Origin: Acidobacteriota bacterium
GTDB lineage: Bacteria; Acidobacteriota; Thermoanaerobaculia; Gp7-AA8
NCBI GenBank assembly: GCA_019244185.1
Contig: JAFATB010000019.1
Location: 62,001-126,000, forward strand
Reading direction: 5' to 3'
Length of the DNA: 64,000 bases
The notes below the pieces were generated by a model. The model was not told the origin of the DNA and searched no databases. It was given only the letters and a program-made list of their open reading frames with translations. Positions 46,337 through 54,013 of this stretch are shown here, piece by piece; positions within the stretch are counted from its first letter, which is position 1; every line of letters begins with the position of its first letter. The position numbers and the translations under genes are program-made.

Positions 46337-47412
46337 ACCGCGTCCGACTCCTGTCGTTCCTCTTCGTCGCGCTCGCCGTCGCGGGCGCGGCGCAGGCTTC
46401 GTGGTACGACGATTACGACGCCGGCATCGCCGCGGCGCGCAAAGGCAACTGGAGCGTCGCGCAGCAGAAGATGTCCGCGGCGATCAAAGGCAACGCGACC
46501 GAGAGCAACAAGGCGCGCACCTACGGCGCGATCTTCATCAACTATCACCCGTACTACTACCGCGGCGTCGCCAACCTGAACCTCGGCAACTACCAGGACG
46601 CGATCAACGATCTCGAGAAGACCGCCGGCCCCGGCGAGCTCGATCTCGGTCCGATTGCGTGGCACCTCGATCGCGCGAAGACGAAGCTCGCCGCGAACGA
46701 CAACACGCCGTCGACGCCGCAGCCCGAGCCCGCCCGGCCCACGCCCGCGGCGCCGACACCGACGCCTGCCGCACCCGTCGTGACGACGCCCGCCGTGCCG
46801 TCGATCGATCCCGCGCTGCGCCAGCGCGCGACGTCGGCGCTCGGCACCGCGCGCCAGAAGCTGCAGGCCGCGCAGCAGCGCCGCGCCACGAGCTCGCAGC
46901 AGTACACGCAGGCGATGTCGATGTTCACCGACGCGACGACGCGCAGCGCGTCCGCGCGTTCGAACGACGACTGGAGCGCGATCGCATCGATGGCCGAGAA
47001 CGCGGGCGTACTCGCCGATCTCGCCACGCCGCCGAGCGCGATCCCGTCGACGAATCCCGCCACGCCGTCGCCCGCGCTCATGCCGAAGCCGGCCGCCGCG
47101 ACCGACATCGTGCTCGCCGACTACAAGGCGCAACTGCGCCGCGCTCTGGAGAACTACTTCGCCGGCGAGTTCGAGTCGGCCTCGCGCGACTTCGAAGACC
47201 TCACGCGCAAGCTTCCGGGCAACGCGTGGATCTGGGCGTTCCTCGGCGCGTCGCAGTATTCGCAGTACGCGTTCGAAGCGGACGACGCGTATCGCACGAA
47301 GGCGACGCACGCGTTCCGCAGAGCGAAGCAGTTGCGCACGTGGAGAGACGGGCTGCCGTCGAAGTACTTCTCGCGGCGCATCCGCAAGGCGTTCAGCGAG
47401 ACGGCCGGCTAG
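46333..47412 (+). CDS. Exported TPR-containing protein of the kinase island
   Basis: A 359-residue protein with signal peptide (LLSFLFVALAVAGAAQAS). An N-terminal TPR-like region (YDAGIAAARKGNWSVAQQK, YYYRGVANLNLGNYQDAIN) and a C-terminal one (ALENYFAGEFESASRDFED, IWAFLGASQYSQYAF) flank a Pro/Thr-rich linker and a helical Gln/Arg-rich middle. Its ATG overlaps the stop of the kinase with the PEGA-like domain. As a periplasmic partner of the kinase's outer domain or of the protease it is plausible, but no function is known. Last gene before a strong terminator. Confidence 0.8.
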   Translation: MNRVRLLSFLFVALAVAGAAQASWYDDYDAGIAAARKGNWSVAQQKMSAAIKGNATESNKARTYGAIFINYHPYYYRGVANLNLGNYQDAINDLEKTAGPGELDLGPIAWHLDRAKTKLAANDNTPSTPQPEPARPTPAAPTPTPAAPVVTTPAVPSIDPALRQRATSALGTARQKLQAAQQRRATSSQQYTQAMSMFTDATTRSASARSNDDWSAIASMAENAGVLADLATPPSAIPSTNPATPSPALMPKPAAATDIVLADYKAQLRRALENYFAGEFESASRDFEDLTRKLPGNAWIWAFLGASQYSQYAFEADDAYRTKATHAFRRAKQLRTWRDGLPSKYFSRRIRKAFSETAG

Positions 47413-47447
47413 CGAACCTGGGCGGCGAGCGCGCGCGTCGCCGCGAA

Positions 47448-47478
47448 GGTGTCATTCCGCGTTCCGCGGAATGACACC
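47448..47478. terminator. Hairpin at convergent gene ends
   Basis: GGTGTCATTCCGCG and CGCGGAATGACACC form a perfect 14-bp stem with a 3-nt TTC loop. It lies between the ends of the + kinase-island operon (47412) and the - H1-like gene (47499), so it could serve both. A U-tract is absent on either side, so classical intrinsic termination is uncertain. Confidence 0.7.
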
Positions 47479-47498
47479 TCAACGCGATGCTTCGTTCG

Positions 47499-48362
47499 TT
47501 ACTCGACGCTCGAATCGTCGGAACCGCTGCTGCCGTTGCCGCCGCCGTTCCCGCCGTTCCCGTTGCCGCCATTGCCGCTGTCGCTGCCGATCGACGGCAC
47601 GACCGAGGCCGCGACTTCGCGGACCGAATCGACTACGCGGCTGACCGCTTCGCGCGCGCGAGCGGCGACGCCGCCGCCACTCGAACGCTTGGCACTGCTG
47701 CCGCCACGCGATGACTTCGAACCGCCGCGCGATCCGGCCGACGACTTGGAGCCGCCGCGAGACGCTGCTGCGCCACGCGAGGCCGCCGACGACTTCGAAC
47801 CGCCGCGAGCTCCGCCCTTGGACGAGCCGCCCTTCGACGAGCCAGCCTTCGACGCTCCGGCCTTCGACGCTCCGGCCTTCGACGCTCCGCCCCGCGCTCC
47901 GCCTTTCGACGAACCGCCGCGCGAGGCAGCCGACGAATTCGAGCTACCGCCGCGGGAAGCCGCTCCGCCGCGCGAGGCCGCGGACGACTTCGAGCCGCCG
48001 CGCGCTCCGCCCTTGGACGAGGTGCCCTTCGACGAGCTGCCCTTCGAGGAACCGCCCTTCGATGCGCTGCCCTTCGATGCACTGCCCTTCGAGGAGCCGC
48101 CGCGCGAGGCCGCGGACGACTTCGAGCCGCCGCGCGCTCCGCCCTTCGACGCCGCGCCGCGCGAGGCGGCCGACGCCTTCGAAGCGGACTTCGACGACGA
48201 CGACTTGGAGGACGACTTCGACGAGGACTTGCTACCGCCGCCGCCGCTCTTCGAGGATTTGCTCGACGGACTCGACTTGCTCGAGCTTTTCGCCGAGGAC
48301 TTCGTGCCCTTCGAGCCGCCACCCTTCGACGACTTCGATGCACTCTTCTTTGCTGCAGCCAT
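47499..48362 (-). CDS. Histone-H1-like basic low-complexity protein
   Basis: A 287-residue protein made almost only of Ser, Gly, Ala, Lys and Arg. It starts MAAAKKSASKSSKGGGSKG and continues in degenerate repeats of SKSSAASRGG, SKGGARGG and SKGS/SKAGA. Only the last ~65 residues differ: a short helix (VAARAREAVSRVVDSVREV) and an acidic Gly/Asn/Ser tail ending DDSSVE. AGGAG lies 8 nt before the ATG at 48362, which favours this strand over the equally long antisense ORF. The composition is that of H1/Hc1/AlgP-like DNA-condensing proteins, or of a disordered RNA- or polyphosphate-binding protein. Function inferred from composition only; repeats may vary between strains. Confidence 0.75.
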   Translation of the reverse strand: MAAAKKSASKSSKGGGSKGTKSSAKSSSKSSPSSKSSKSGGGGSKSSSKSSSKSSSSKSASKASAASRGAASKGGARGGSKSSAASRGGSSKGSASKGSASKGGSSKGSSSKGTSSKGGARGGSKSSAASRGGAASRGGSSNSSAASRGGSSKGGARGGASKAGASKAGASKAGSSKGGSSKGGARGGSKSSAASRGAAASRGGSKSSAGSRGGSKSSRGGSSAKRSSGGGVAARAREAVSRVVDSVREVAASVVPSIGSDSGNGGNGNGGNGGGNGSSGSDDSSVE

Positions 48363-48480
48363 GTGAGTTTCTCCTGTTCAAAAGTTACCGGGTGGGGGAG
48401 CCGTACTTTTTGTCCAGAGATCGCTGCAAGGGACGCAACCCGGTGTACGAGTTGCACGAAAACCAATGTAGACGAACGCA

Positions 48481-50634
48481 ATGCGATTGTCACGCCCGGC
48501 CCGCCTCGCACGTTGGATGCTGCCGTTTGCGGTCGCGCTGTTTCTCGCGATCGAGACGTTCTGCATTTACATTTTCGTGCTCGACGTGCGCATGATGCGC
48601 GCGCTCGGCAGCCGCAGCTGGCGCCGTCCGACGATCCTCGCCACCGACGCCGGCGGCCGCACGCGCGAGTTCGCGCGCGTGTACGGCGTCGACTGGCGCG
48701 TCACGCCGCCGGTGCTCATCGAGACGCTGCCGCCGCACGTCGCCGACGCCTTCCTCGCCGCCGAAGACGTGCGCTTCCGCCACCACATCGGCGTCGATCC
48801 GGTCGGCATCGCGCGCGCGCTCCTCACCAACGTGCGCGCGGGCGGCATCGCACAAGGCGGCTCGACCATCACGCAGCAGATCGTCAAACAGCGCTTCCTG
48901 ACGCAGGAGCGCACGTGGTCGCGCAAGATCGTGGAAGGCATCCTCGCCGTCGTGCTCGACGCGCGTCTCTCGAAAGACGACATCCTCGAGCTCTACCTCA
49001 ACGACGTCTACCTTGGACATCACGCAGGCGCGGCGATCCTCGGCATCGACGAAGCCTCGCGTCTCTACTTCGACAAGCCGCCGCGTTTGCTGCGCGTCGA
49101 CGAGGCGGCGCTGCTCGCGGGGATGATCCGCGCGCCGAATCGCGACAATCCGGAGAAACGCCCCGACCTCGTGCGCGCGCGCCGCGACGCGATCCTCGGC
49201 GTCATGCGCGACCATCACTGGATCGACGACGCGGAGTATCGCGCCGCCGTCGCGCAGCAGGCCGACGTCTCGCGCGGCGCGCTGCCGGAGACGCCGTATC
49301 CGTATTACCTCCGCGCGTTGCGCACGGAGTTCGTACGCGAGCTCGGTGAACGCGTGCTCGCCGAAGGCGGCCTCACCATCGTCTGCGAGCTCGATCCCGC
49401 GGCGCAGCGCGCGGCCGAACGCGAGGCGCAGCGCGGCGTGGCGCGGCTCGAAGCGCGCTACTCGTGGATCCGCCAGCAGTCGCGCACCGATCCGCTGCAG
49501 GTGGCGATCCTCACCGTCGATCCGCGCAACGGCGGCGTGCGCGCGCTCGTCGGCGGCGCCGACTTTCATCGCTCGCCGTTCGACCGCACCTGGCAGATGC
49601 GCCGCCAGCCCGGCTCCGCGTTCAAGTCGTTCGCGTATCTCGCCGCGATCGCGTCGAAGCGCGCCACGCCGGCGACGCTGCTCCTCGACGCGCCGTTGCG
49701 CGTGGAGCTGAGCAGCGATGAAGTGTGGGAGCCGCAGAACTACGATCAGAACTATCGCGGCCGCGTGACGCTGCGCGAATCGTTCGAACGCTCGCTCAAC
49801 GTGCCGACCGTGCGGCTCACCGAACAGATCGGCCTGCGGCGCGTGGTCGGCGCGGCGAAGGACTTCGGCTTCCAGGACATCCAGTCGATTCCCGCGCTGC
49901 CACTCGGCGTCGTCGAAGTCACGATGCGCGAGCTCACCGCCGCATACACCGCGTTCCCGAACCTCGGCCAGCGCGTCGAGCCATTCCTCCTGCAGCGCGT
50001 CGCGAACCGCAACGGCAAGGTGCTGTACGAACACGAGCTGAAGTCGAAGCGCGTCGTCGACGCCGCGCCCGCGTACGTTTTGCACACGCTGCTGCGCGGC
50101 GTCGTGCGCCGCGGCACCGCCACGCGACTGCGCCGCTACGGCCTCGGCTACGTGGCCGGCAAGACCGGTACGACGAACGACTATCGCGACGCGTGGTTCG
50201 TCGGCTACACCGCCGACGCCGTGTCGACGGTCTGGGTCGGCTACGACCGCGGCGCGCCGCTGCGGCTCTCGTCGTCGGAAGCCGCGATTCCGATCTGGGG
50301 TGCGTACATGAGCGCCACGCCACACCAGCCGTCGAATCCGAAGCCGCCCGCCGGCGTCACGTTCCGCGACATCGATCCGGAGTCGGGGATGCTGTGGCAG
50401 GACGGCTGTCCCGGTCCGATCCGCGAAGTGTTTCTCGACGGCACCGCGCCGACGCGCCGCTGTCCGCGCGGCATCTTCGGACGCATCGTGCGCCGCGTGC
50501 TGTTCGATGAAGATCACTTCGACGAGCCGCCCGCGATCACGTTCGAGCAGTTCCGCCGCTGGGCGAACGAAGTCGACCGCAACCGGCAGGACGTCGAAGG
50601 CGCGCTCGACAAACTGCGGCGCTGGTTCCATTGA
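48481..50634 (+). CDS. Class A penicillin-binding protein (transglycosylase/transpeptidase)
   Basis: A 717-residue bifunctional peptidoglycan synthase. One N-terminal helix (WMLPFAVALFLAIETFCIYIF) is followed by the GT51 domain with Glu95 in AAEDVRFRHHIGVD, GGSTITQQIVKQRFL and LELYLNDVYLG. The transpeptidase has Ser379-x-x-Lys382 (RQPGSAFKSF), SLN in FERSLNVPT, and AGKTGTTNDYRDAWF. All catalytic motifs are intact. The domain order fits PBP1b/PBP1c-like class A enzymes; the C-terminal ~100 residues lack PASTA repeats. Periplasmic, membrane-anchored. The S41 peptidase gene follows immediately. Confidence 0.95.
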   Translation: MRLSRPARLARWMLPFAVALFLAIETFCIYIFVLDVRMMRALGSRSWRRPTILATDAGGRTREFARVYGVDWRVTPPVLIETLPPHVADAFLAAEDVRFRHHIGVDPVGIARALLTNVRAGGIAQGGSTITQQIVKQRFLTQERTWSRKIVEGILAVVLDARLSKDDILELYLNDVYLGHHAGAAILGIDEASRLYFDKPPRLLRVDEAALLAGMIRAPNRDNPEKRPDLVRARRDAILGVMRDHHWIDDAEYRAAVAQQADVSRGALPETPYPYYLRALRTEFVRELGERVLAEGGLTIVCELDPAAQRAAEREAQRGVARLEARYSWIRQQSRTDPLQVAILTVDPRNGGVRALVGGADFHRSPFDRTWQMRRQPGSAFKSFAYLAAIASKRATPATLLLDAPLRVELSSDEVWEPQNYDQNYRGRVTLRESFERSLNVPTVRLTEQIGLRRVVGAAKDFGFQDIQSIPALPLGVVEVTMRELTAAYTAFPNLGQRVEPFLLQRVANRNGKVLYEHELKSKRVVDAAPAYVLHTLLRGVVRRGTATRLRRYGLGYVAGKTGTTNDYRDAWFVGYTADAVSTVWVGYDRGAPLRLSSSEAAIPIWGAYMSATPHQPSNPKPPAGVTFRDIDPESGMLWQDGCPGPIREVFLDGTAPTRRCPRGIFGRIVRRVLFDEDHFDEPPAITFEQFRRWANEVDRNRQDVEGALDKLRRWFH

Positions 50635-50681
50635 TCGCGCTTAAAACCGTGCAAGACGCCGCGCGCGCGGATCGCTACGGT

Positions 50682-52001
50682 ATGCGCATGAAACGCCTCC
50701 TGTTCCTTGCGCTCCTCGCGACCACTGCCGCCGCCGACACGCCGATCGCCGCGACCGCACGAGCGCACGTCGTCGACGAGATCGCGCGGCAGATCACCGC
50801 GCGTTACGTGCTCGTCGACGCCGCGCCGAAGATCGCCGCCGCTCTGCGCGCGCGGACATACGACGACGCCACGACCGCGGAAGCGTTCGCGCGCGCGCTC
50901 ACCGACGATCTGCGCACGATCGGAAACGACCTCCATTTCGCCGTCGAATTCGATCCCGCGCGCGAACAGCGCCTGCGCGCCGCCGGCGCCGGCACGTTGC
51001 GCAAACTTCCCGACGTGCCGCCTACGCCCGACGAGCTCGAGTCGATGCGGCGTGCGAACTACGGATTCCGTAGTAGCTCGATCCTCGAAGGCAACGTCGG
51101 CTATCTCGAGCTGACGACGTTCGAAGACCTCGCGCGCTCGCGCGAGACCGCCGTCGCGGCGATGCAGTTCCTCGCGCACACCGACGCGCTCATCGTCGAT
51201 CTGCGCCGCAATCCCGGCGGCAGCGGCAACCTCGTGTCGTTTCTCCAGAGCTACTTCCTCCCGCCCGATACGCGCCTCGGCGCGATGTTCGACCGCGAGA
51301 CCGGCAAGACCACCGAAGGCCGCACGCTGCGCGCGATTCCGGGCGCGCGGCGCCTCGACATCCCGCTCTACATCCTCGCCGGACCCGGCACCGGCTCCGC
51401 GGCGGAAGCCTTCGCATTCGGCCTGCAGCTGCGCGGACGCGCGCGCATCGCCGGCGAGAAAACGTCGGGCGCGGCGCAGGGCGGCGGGTGGGTGCCGGCG
51501 GCGGAAGGCTTCGTCGTCTTCATCCCGACGTTCCGCGCGTTCGATCCAGCGACTGGGAAAACGTGGGAGCGCGTCGGCGTGCAGCCCGATCTCGCCGCGC
51601 CGGTCGAGCGCGCGCTCGCGGTCGCGCATCTCGACGCCGTGAACGCGCTCGCGGAGCACGCGAGCGACGACCGCAAACGCGAGCTGCACTGGCTCGCGGC
51701 GCTGCTCGACGTCGACGCGCACGGCGCGAAGCCGCTCGACGCGAACGACGCCGGCGCGATCGTCGGCCACTATCGCGGTATCGAGATCGAACGCGACGGC
51801 GATGCGCTCACCTTCCTCGGCGCGAGCGGCGTGAAACGCACGCTCATCCCGCTCGGCGACGGCACGTTCCTCATCGAAGACCGTTCCGTTCCGCGCATGA
51901 ATCAGGCGCGCGTGCGCTTCGTGCGCGACGATGCCGGACGCGTGAACGGACTCGAGCTCCTCACCGTGAGCGGGCAGGTGCTTCCGCGCCCGCGGCTTTG
52001 A
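50682..52001 (+). CDS. S41-family (tail-specific/IRBP-like) serine peptidase
   Basis: A protein of about 440 residues; start at ATG 50682 or MKRLLFLA at 50688, giving a clean signal peptide (LLFLALLATTAAA). An in-frame ATT/ATG region further upstream overlaps the PBP gene. The N-terminal helical part (ARAHVVDEIARQITARYVL) and core VGYLELTTF, DALIVDLRRNPGGSGNLVS, AGPGTGSAAEAFAFGLQ (nucleophile Ser) and GEKTSGAAQGG (Lys base region) match IRBP-type S41 enzymes without a PDZ domain. A DUF3471-like C-terminal module (GAIVGHYRGIEIERDG) follows. Periplasmic. Its TGA overlaps the -35 box of the next promoter. Confidence 0.9.
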   Translation: MRMKRLLFLALLATTAAADTPIAATARAHVVDEIARQITARYVLVDAAPKIAAALRARTYDDATTAEAFARALTDDLRTIGNDLHFAVEFDPAREQRLRAAGAGTLRKLPDVPPTPDELESMRRANYGFRSSSILEGNVGYLELTTFEDLARSRETAVAAMQFLAHTDALIVDLRRNPGGSGNLVSFLQSYFLPPDTRLGAMFDRETGKTTEGRTLRAIPGARRLDIPLYILAGPGTGSAAEAFAFGLQLRGRARIAGEKTSGAAQGGGWVPAAEGFVVFIPTFRAFDPATGKTWERVGVQPDLAAPVERALAVAHLDAVNALAEHASDDRKRELHWLAALLDVDAHGAKPLDANDAGAIVGHYRGIEIERDGDALTFLGASGVKRTLIPLGDGTFLIEDRSVPRMNQARVRFVRDDAGRVNGLELLTVSGQVLPRPRL

Positions 52002-52026
52002 CAAACACGCCGCACGGTTCTACATT
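51998..52026 (+). promoter_or_regulatory. Sigma70-type promoter of the methionine-synthesis gene
   Basis: Perfect TTGACA (51998-52003), a 17-nt spacer and TACATT (52021-52026). The expected start of transcription is near 52032-52034, exactly where the folded leader begins. The -35 overlaps the TGA of the S41 gene. Confidence 0.65.
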
Positions 52027-52031
52027 GCGAA

Positions 52032-52090
52032 TCGCTGGATTGATTTGGGGCCGCTTGCAACCAGCTTAAAAAAAGCTAAATCGCCGGCAA
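52032..52090 (+). promoter_or_regulatory. SAM-II-like riboswitch aptamer
   Basis: The leader carries the SAM-II (metA-type) pattern in order: P1 GCTGG (52034-52038) pairing with CCAGC (52061-52065), GATTTG (52042-52047), CTTGCA (52054-52059), TTAAA (52066-52070) and GCTAAA (52075-52080). A pseudoknot can form between GCTT (52053-52056) and AAGC (52073-52076), with GGC/GCC next to it. It precedes a homocysteine methyltransferase gene, the expected target of SAM repression. SAM-V, which shares this core, is the alternative. Identified by eye; no covariance search was run. Confidence 0.7.
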
Positions 52091-52114
52091 GTCGAACGCA
52101 TCGCATTCGAATCG

Positions 52115-52150
52115 GCCCCACGTCCTTCCGGCGTGGGGCTTTGTCTTTTT
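52115..52150 (+). terminator. Riboswitch-linked intrinsic terminator
   Basis: GCCCCACG (52115-52122) pairs with CGTGGGGC (52132-52139), followed by TTTGTCTTTTT up to 52150, immediately before the ATG. CGGCCCC (52113-52119) can instead pair with GGGGCCG in the aptamer (52047-52053), giving an antiterminator that SAM binding would break. Confidence 0.75.
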
Positions 52151-54013
52151 ATGGAGTTCATCCAGGCAATCGCCGACGAGCACGTCTACCTCTTCGATGG
52201 TGCGATGGGGACGATGCTCTACGCGAAGGGCGTCTTCATCAACAAGTGCTACGACGAGCTGAACGTGCGCTCGCCGGAGATCGTGCTCGAGGTGCACCGG
52301 CAGTACGTGCGCGCGGGCGCGGAGATTCTCGAGACCAACACCTACGGCGCGAATCGCGTGAAGCTGCAGAGCTTCGGCATCGAGGACGAGCTGCGCGACA
52401 TCAACCTGCGCGCCGCCGAGATCGCGCGCAAGGCCGCGGGCGATTCCGTCTACGTCGCCGGCGCGATGGGACCGCTGGGCATCCGCATCGAGCCGTACGG
52501 ACCGATGGCGCTCGACGAGGCGCGCGGGATCTTTCGCGAACAGGCCGAGGCGCTGCGGGACGGCGGCGTGGATCTGTTCGTGCTCGAGACGTTCTCGAAC
52601 CTCAGCGAGATCGAACAGGCGCTCGAGGCGGTGCGCGACGTCTGCTCGCTGCCGGTGATCGCGCAGGTCACGATCGGCACCGACGGCCGCACGGTCTTCG
52701 GCGACACGCCGCGCGTCATCGCGCAGCGGCTCGACCGCGCCGGCGTCGACGTCATCGGCCTCAACTGCTCGGTCGGTCCCGACGTCATGCTCGACGCGAT
52801 CGAGGAGATGGCCGCGGTGACCGCGAAGAAGATCTCCTGTCAGCCGAACGCCGGCCTGCCGCGCGACGTCAACGGGCGGCAGATGTACATGGCCTCCCCT
52901 GACTACTTCGGCAAGTACGCCAAGCGGCTGATCCACAAGGGCGTCAAATTCATCGGCGGCTGCTGCGGCACGACGCCGGAGCACATCAAAGTCATGGCCG
53001 ACGCGGTGCGCCCGCTCTCGCCGCGGCGCGCGTTCGTCGTCGTCGAAAACGATCCGGCCGCCGACAAGCCCGCGGGCCGCGAGCCGGTGCCGATGTGCGA
53101 CCGCTCGCGCTGGGGCGAAAAGCTCGCGCGCGGCACGTTCGTCACCACGATCGAGATCACGCCGCCGAAAGGCGCGAACGCGGACGCGATGGTGCGCTCG
53201 GTGGAGAGCATCCGCGCCGCCGGAGTTGACGCCGTCAACGTCCCCGATGGCCCGCGCGCGCAAAACCGCATGGGCGCCATCGCCGTGGCCGTGCTGCTGC
53301 AGCAGCGCGTCGGCATCGAAGCGGTGCTGCACTACTGCTGCCGCGACCGCAATCTCCTCGGCATGCACTCCGATCTTCTCGGCTGCGCGGCGCTCGGCGT
53401 GCACAACCTGCTGCTGATCACCGGCGATCCGCCGAAGATGGGACCGTATCCCGAGGCGACGGCGGTGTTCGACATCGACAGCATCGGCCTCACGAACATG
53501 GTGAGCCTGATGAACCGCGGCCTCGACCTCGGCGGCAACCCATTCGGCGACGCCACGTGCTTCACGATCGGCGTCGGCGTGAATCCCGGTCATCTCGATC
53601 TCGATTACGAGCTGCGCCGCCTCGACTGGAAAGTGAAAGCCGGCGCCGAGTACGCGATCACGCAGCCGGTGTTCGACGTGCGGCAGCTCGAGCATTTCCT
53701 CGCGCGCATCGAACATCTGCACCTGCCCGTCGTCGCCGGCATCTGGCCGCTGCTCTCGTATCGCAACGCGCAGTTCATGAACAACGAAGTGCCGGGCGTC
53801 TCCGTGCCGGACGACGTCATGGAGCGCATGCGCATCGCGAGCGAGAAGGGCAAAGAGTTCGCGCTCGTCGAAGGCGTGACCATCGCGCGCGAGACGCTGG
53901 CCCGCGTGCGCGAGCGCGTCGCCGGCGTGCAGGTCTCCGCGCCGCTGGGACGCGTCGATCTCGCGCTGCAGGTGTTCGACGGACTCGTCGAGAAGCGCGT
54001 CAGCGCGTCGTGA
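52151..54013 (+). CDS. Bifunctional homocysteine S-methyltransferase / methylenetetrahydrofolate reductase
   Basis: A 620-residue fusion of the YitJ type. Residues ~1-300 are a zinc-dependent homocysteine methyltransferase with FDGAMGTMLY at the start, Cys206 in GLNCSVG, and Cys271/Cys272 in GGCCGTTPEH as zinc ligands. Residues ~318-610 are an MTHFR-like TIM barrel with TTIEITPPKGANAD, LLLITGDPPKMGPYP, ITQPVFDVRQLEHF and GIWPLLSYRNAQF. It provides the methyl group and transfers it to homocysteine to make methionine; the split with other methionine synthases is unclear. The ATG lies right after the terminator T-tract; GTG at 52133 would place the terminator in the coding region. No cobalamin-binding domain. 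Confidence 0.93.
   Translation: MEFIQAIADEHVYLFDGAMGTMLYAKGVFINKCYDELNVRSPEIVLEVHRQYVRAGAEILETNTYGANRVKLQSFGIEDELRDINLRAAEIARKAAGDSVYVAGAMGPLGIRIEPYGPMALDEARGIFREQAEALRDGGVDLFVLETFSNLSEIEQALEAVRDVCSLPVIAQVTIGTDGRTVFGDTPRVIAQRLDRAGVDVIGLNCSVGPDVMLDAIEEMAAVTAKKISCQPNAGLPRDVNGRQMYMASPDYFGKYAKRLIHKGVKFIGGCCGTTPEHIKVMADAVRPLSPRRAFVVVENDPAADKPAGREPVPMCDRSRWGEKLARGTFVTTIEITPPKGANADAMVRSVESIRAAGVDAVNVPDGPRAQNRMGAIAVAVLLQQRVGIEAVLHYCCRDRNLLGMHSDLLGCAALGVHNLLLITGDPPKMGPYPEATAVFDIDSIGLTNMVSLMNRGLDLGGNPFGDATCFTIGVGVNPGHLDLDYELRRLDWKVKAGAEYAITQPVFDVRQLEHFLARIEHLHLPVVAGIWPLLSYRNAQFMNNEVPGVSVPDDVMERMRIASEKGKEFALVEGVTIARETLARVRERVAGVQVSAPLGRVDLALQVFDGLVEKRVSAS

Noticed and set aside
37993..47412. Kinase/phosphatase/FHA genes as part of a type VI secretion cluster
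   Set aside because: No tss, hcp, vgrG or clpV homologues occur in the window.
47700..48300. Repeated DNA motif inside the H1-like gene taken as a CRISPR or tandem repeat array
   Set aside because: The repeat units are degenerate and in codon register, with no constant-length unique spacers and no cas genes.
47449..48366. Plus-strand ORF of 305 residues rich in Pro, Asp and Phe, antisense to the H1-like gene
   Set aside because: The minus strand has ATG with AGGAG 8 nt upstream and a coherent basic protein; the plus frame is the mirror of its codon repeats.
52032..52150. SAH riboswitch or T-box in front of the methionine gene
   Set aside because: The SAH-element consensus and T-box specifier/antiterminator motifs are not seen; the order GATTTG, CTTGCA, TTAAA, GCTAAA fits SAM-II better.
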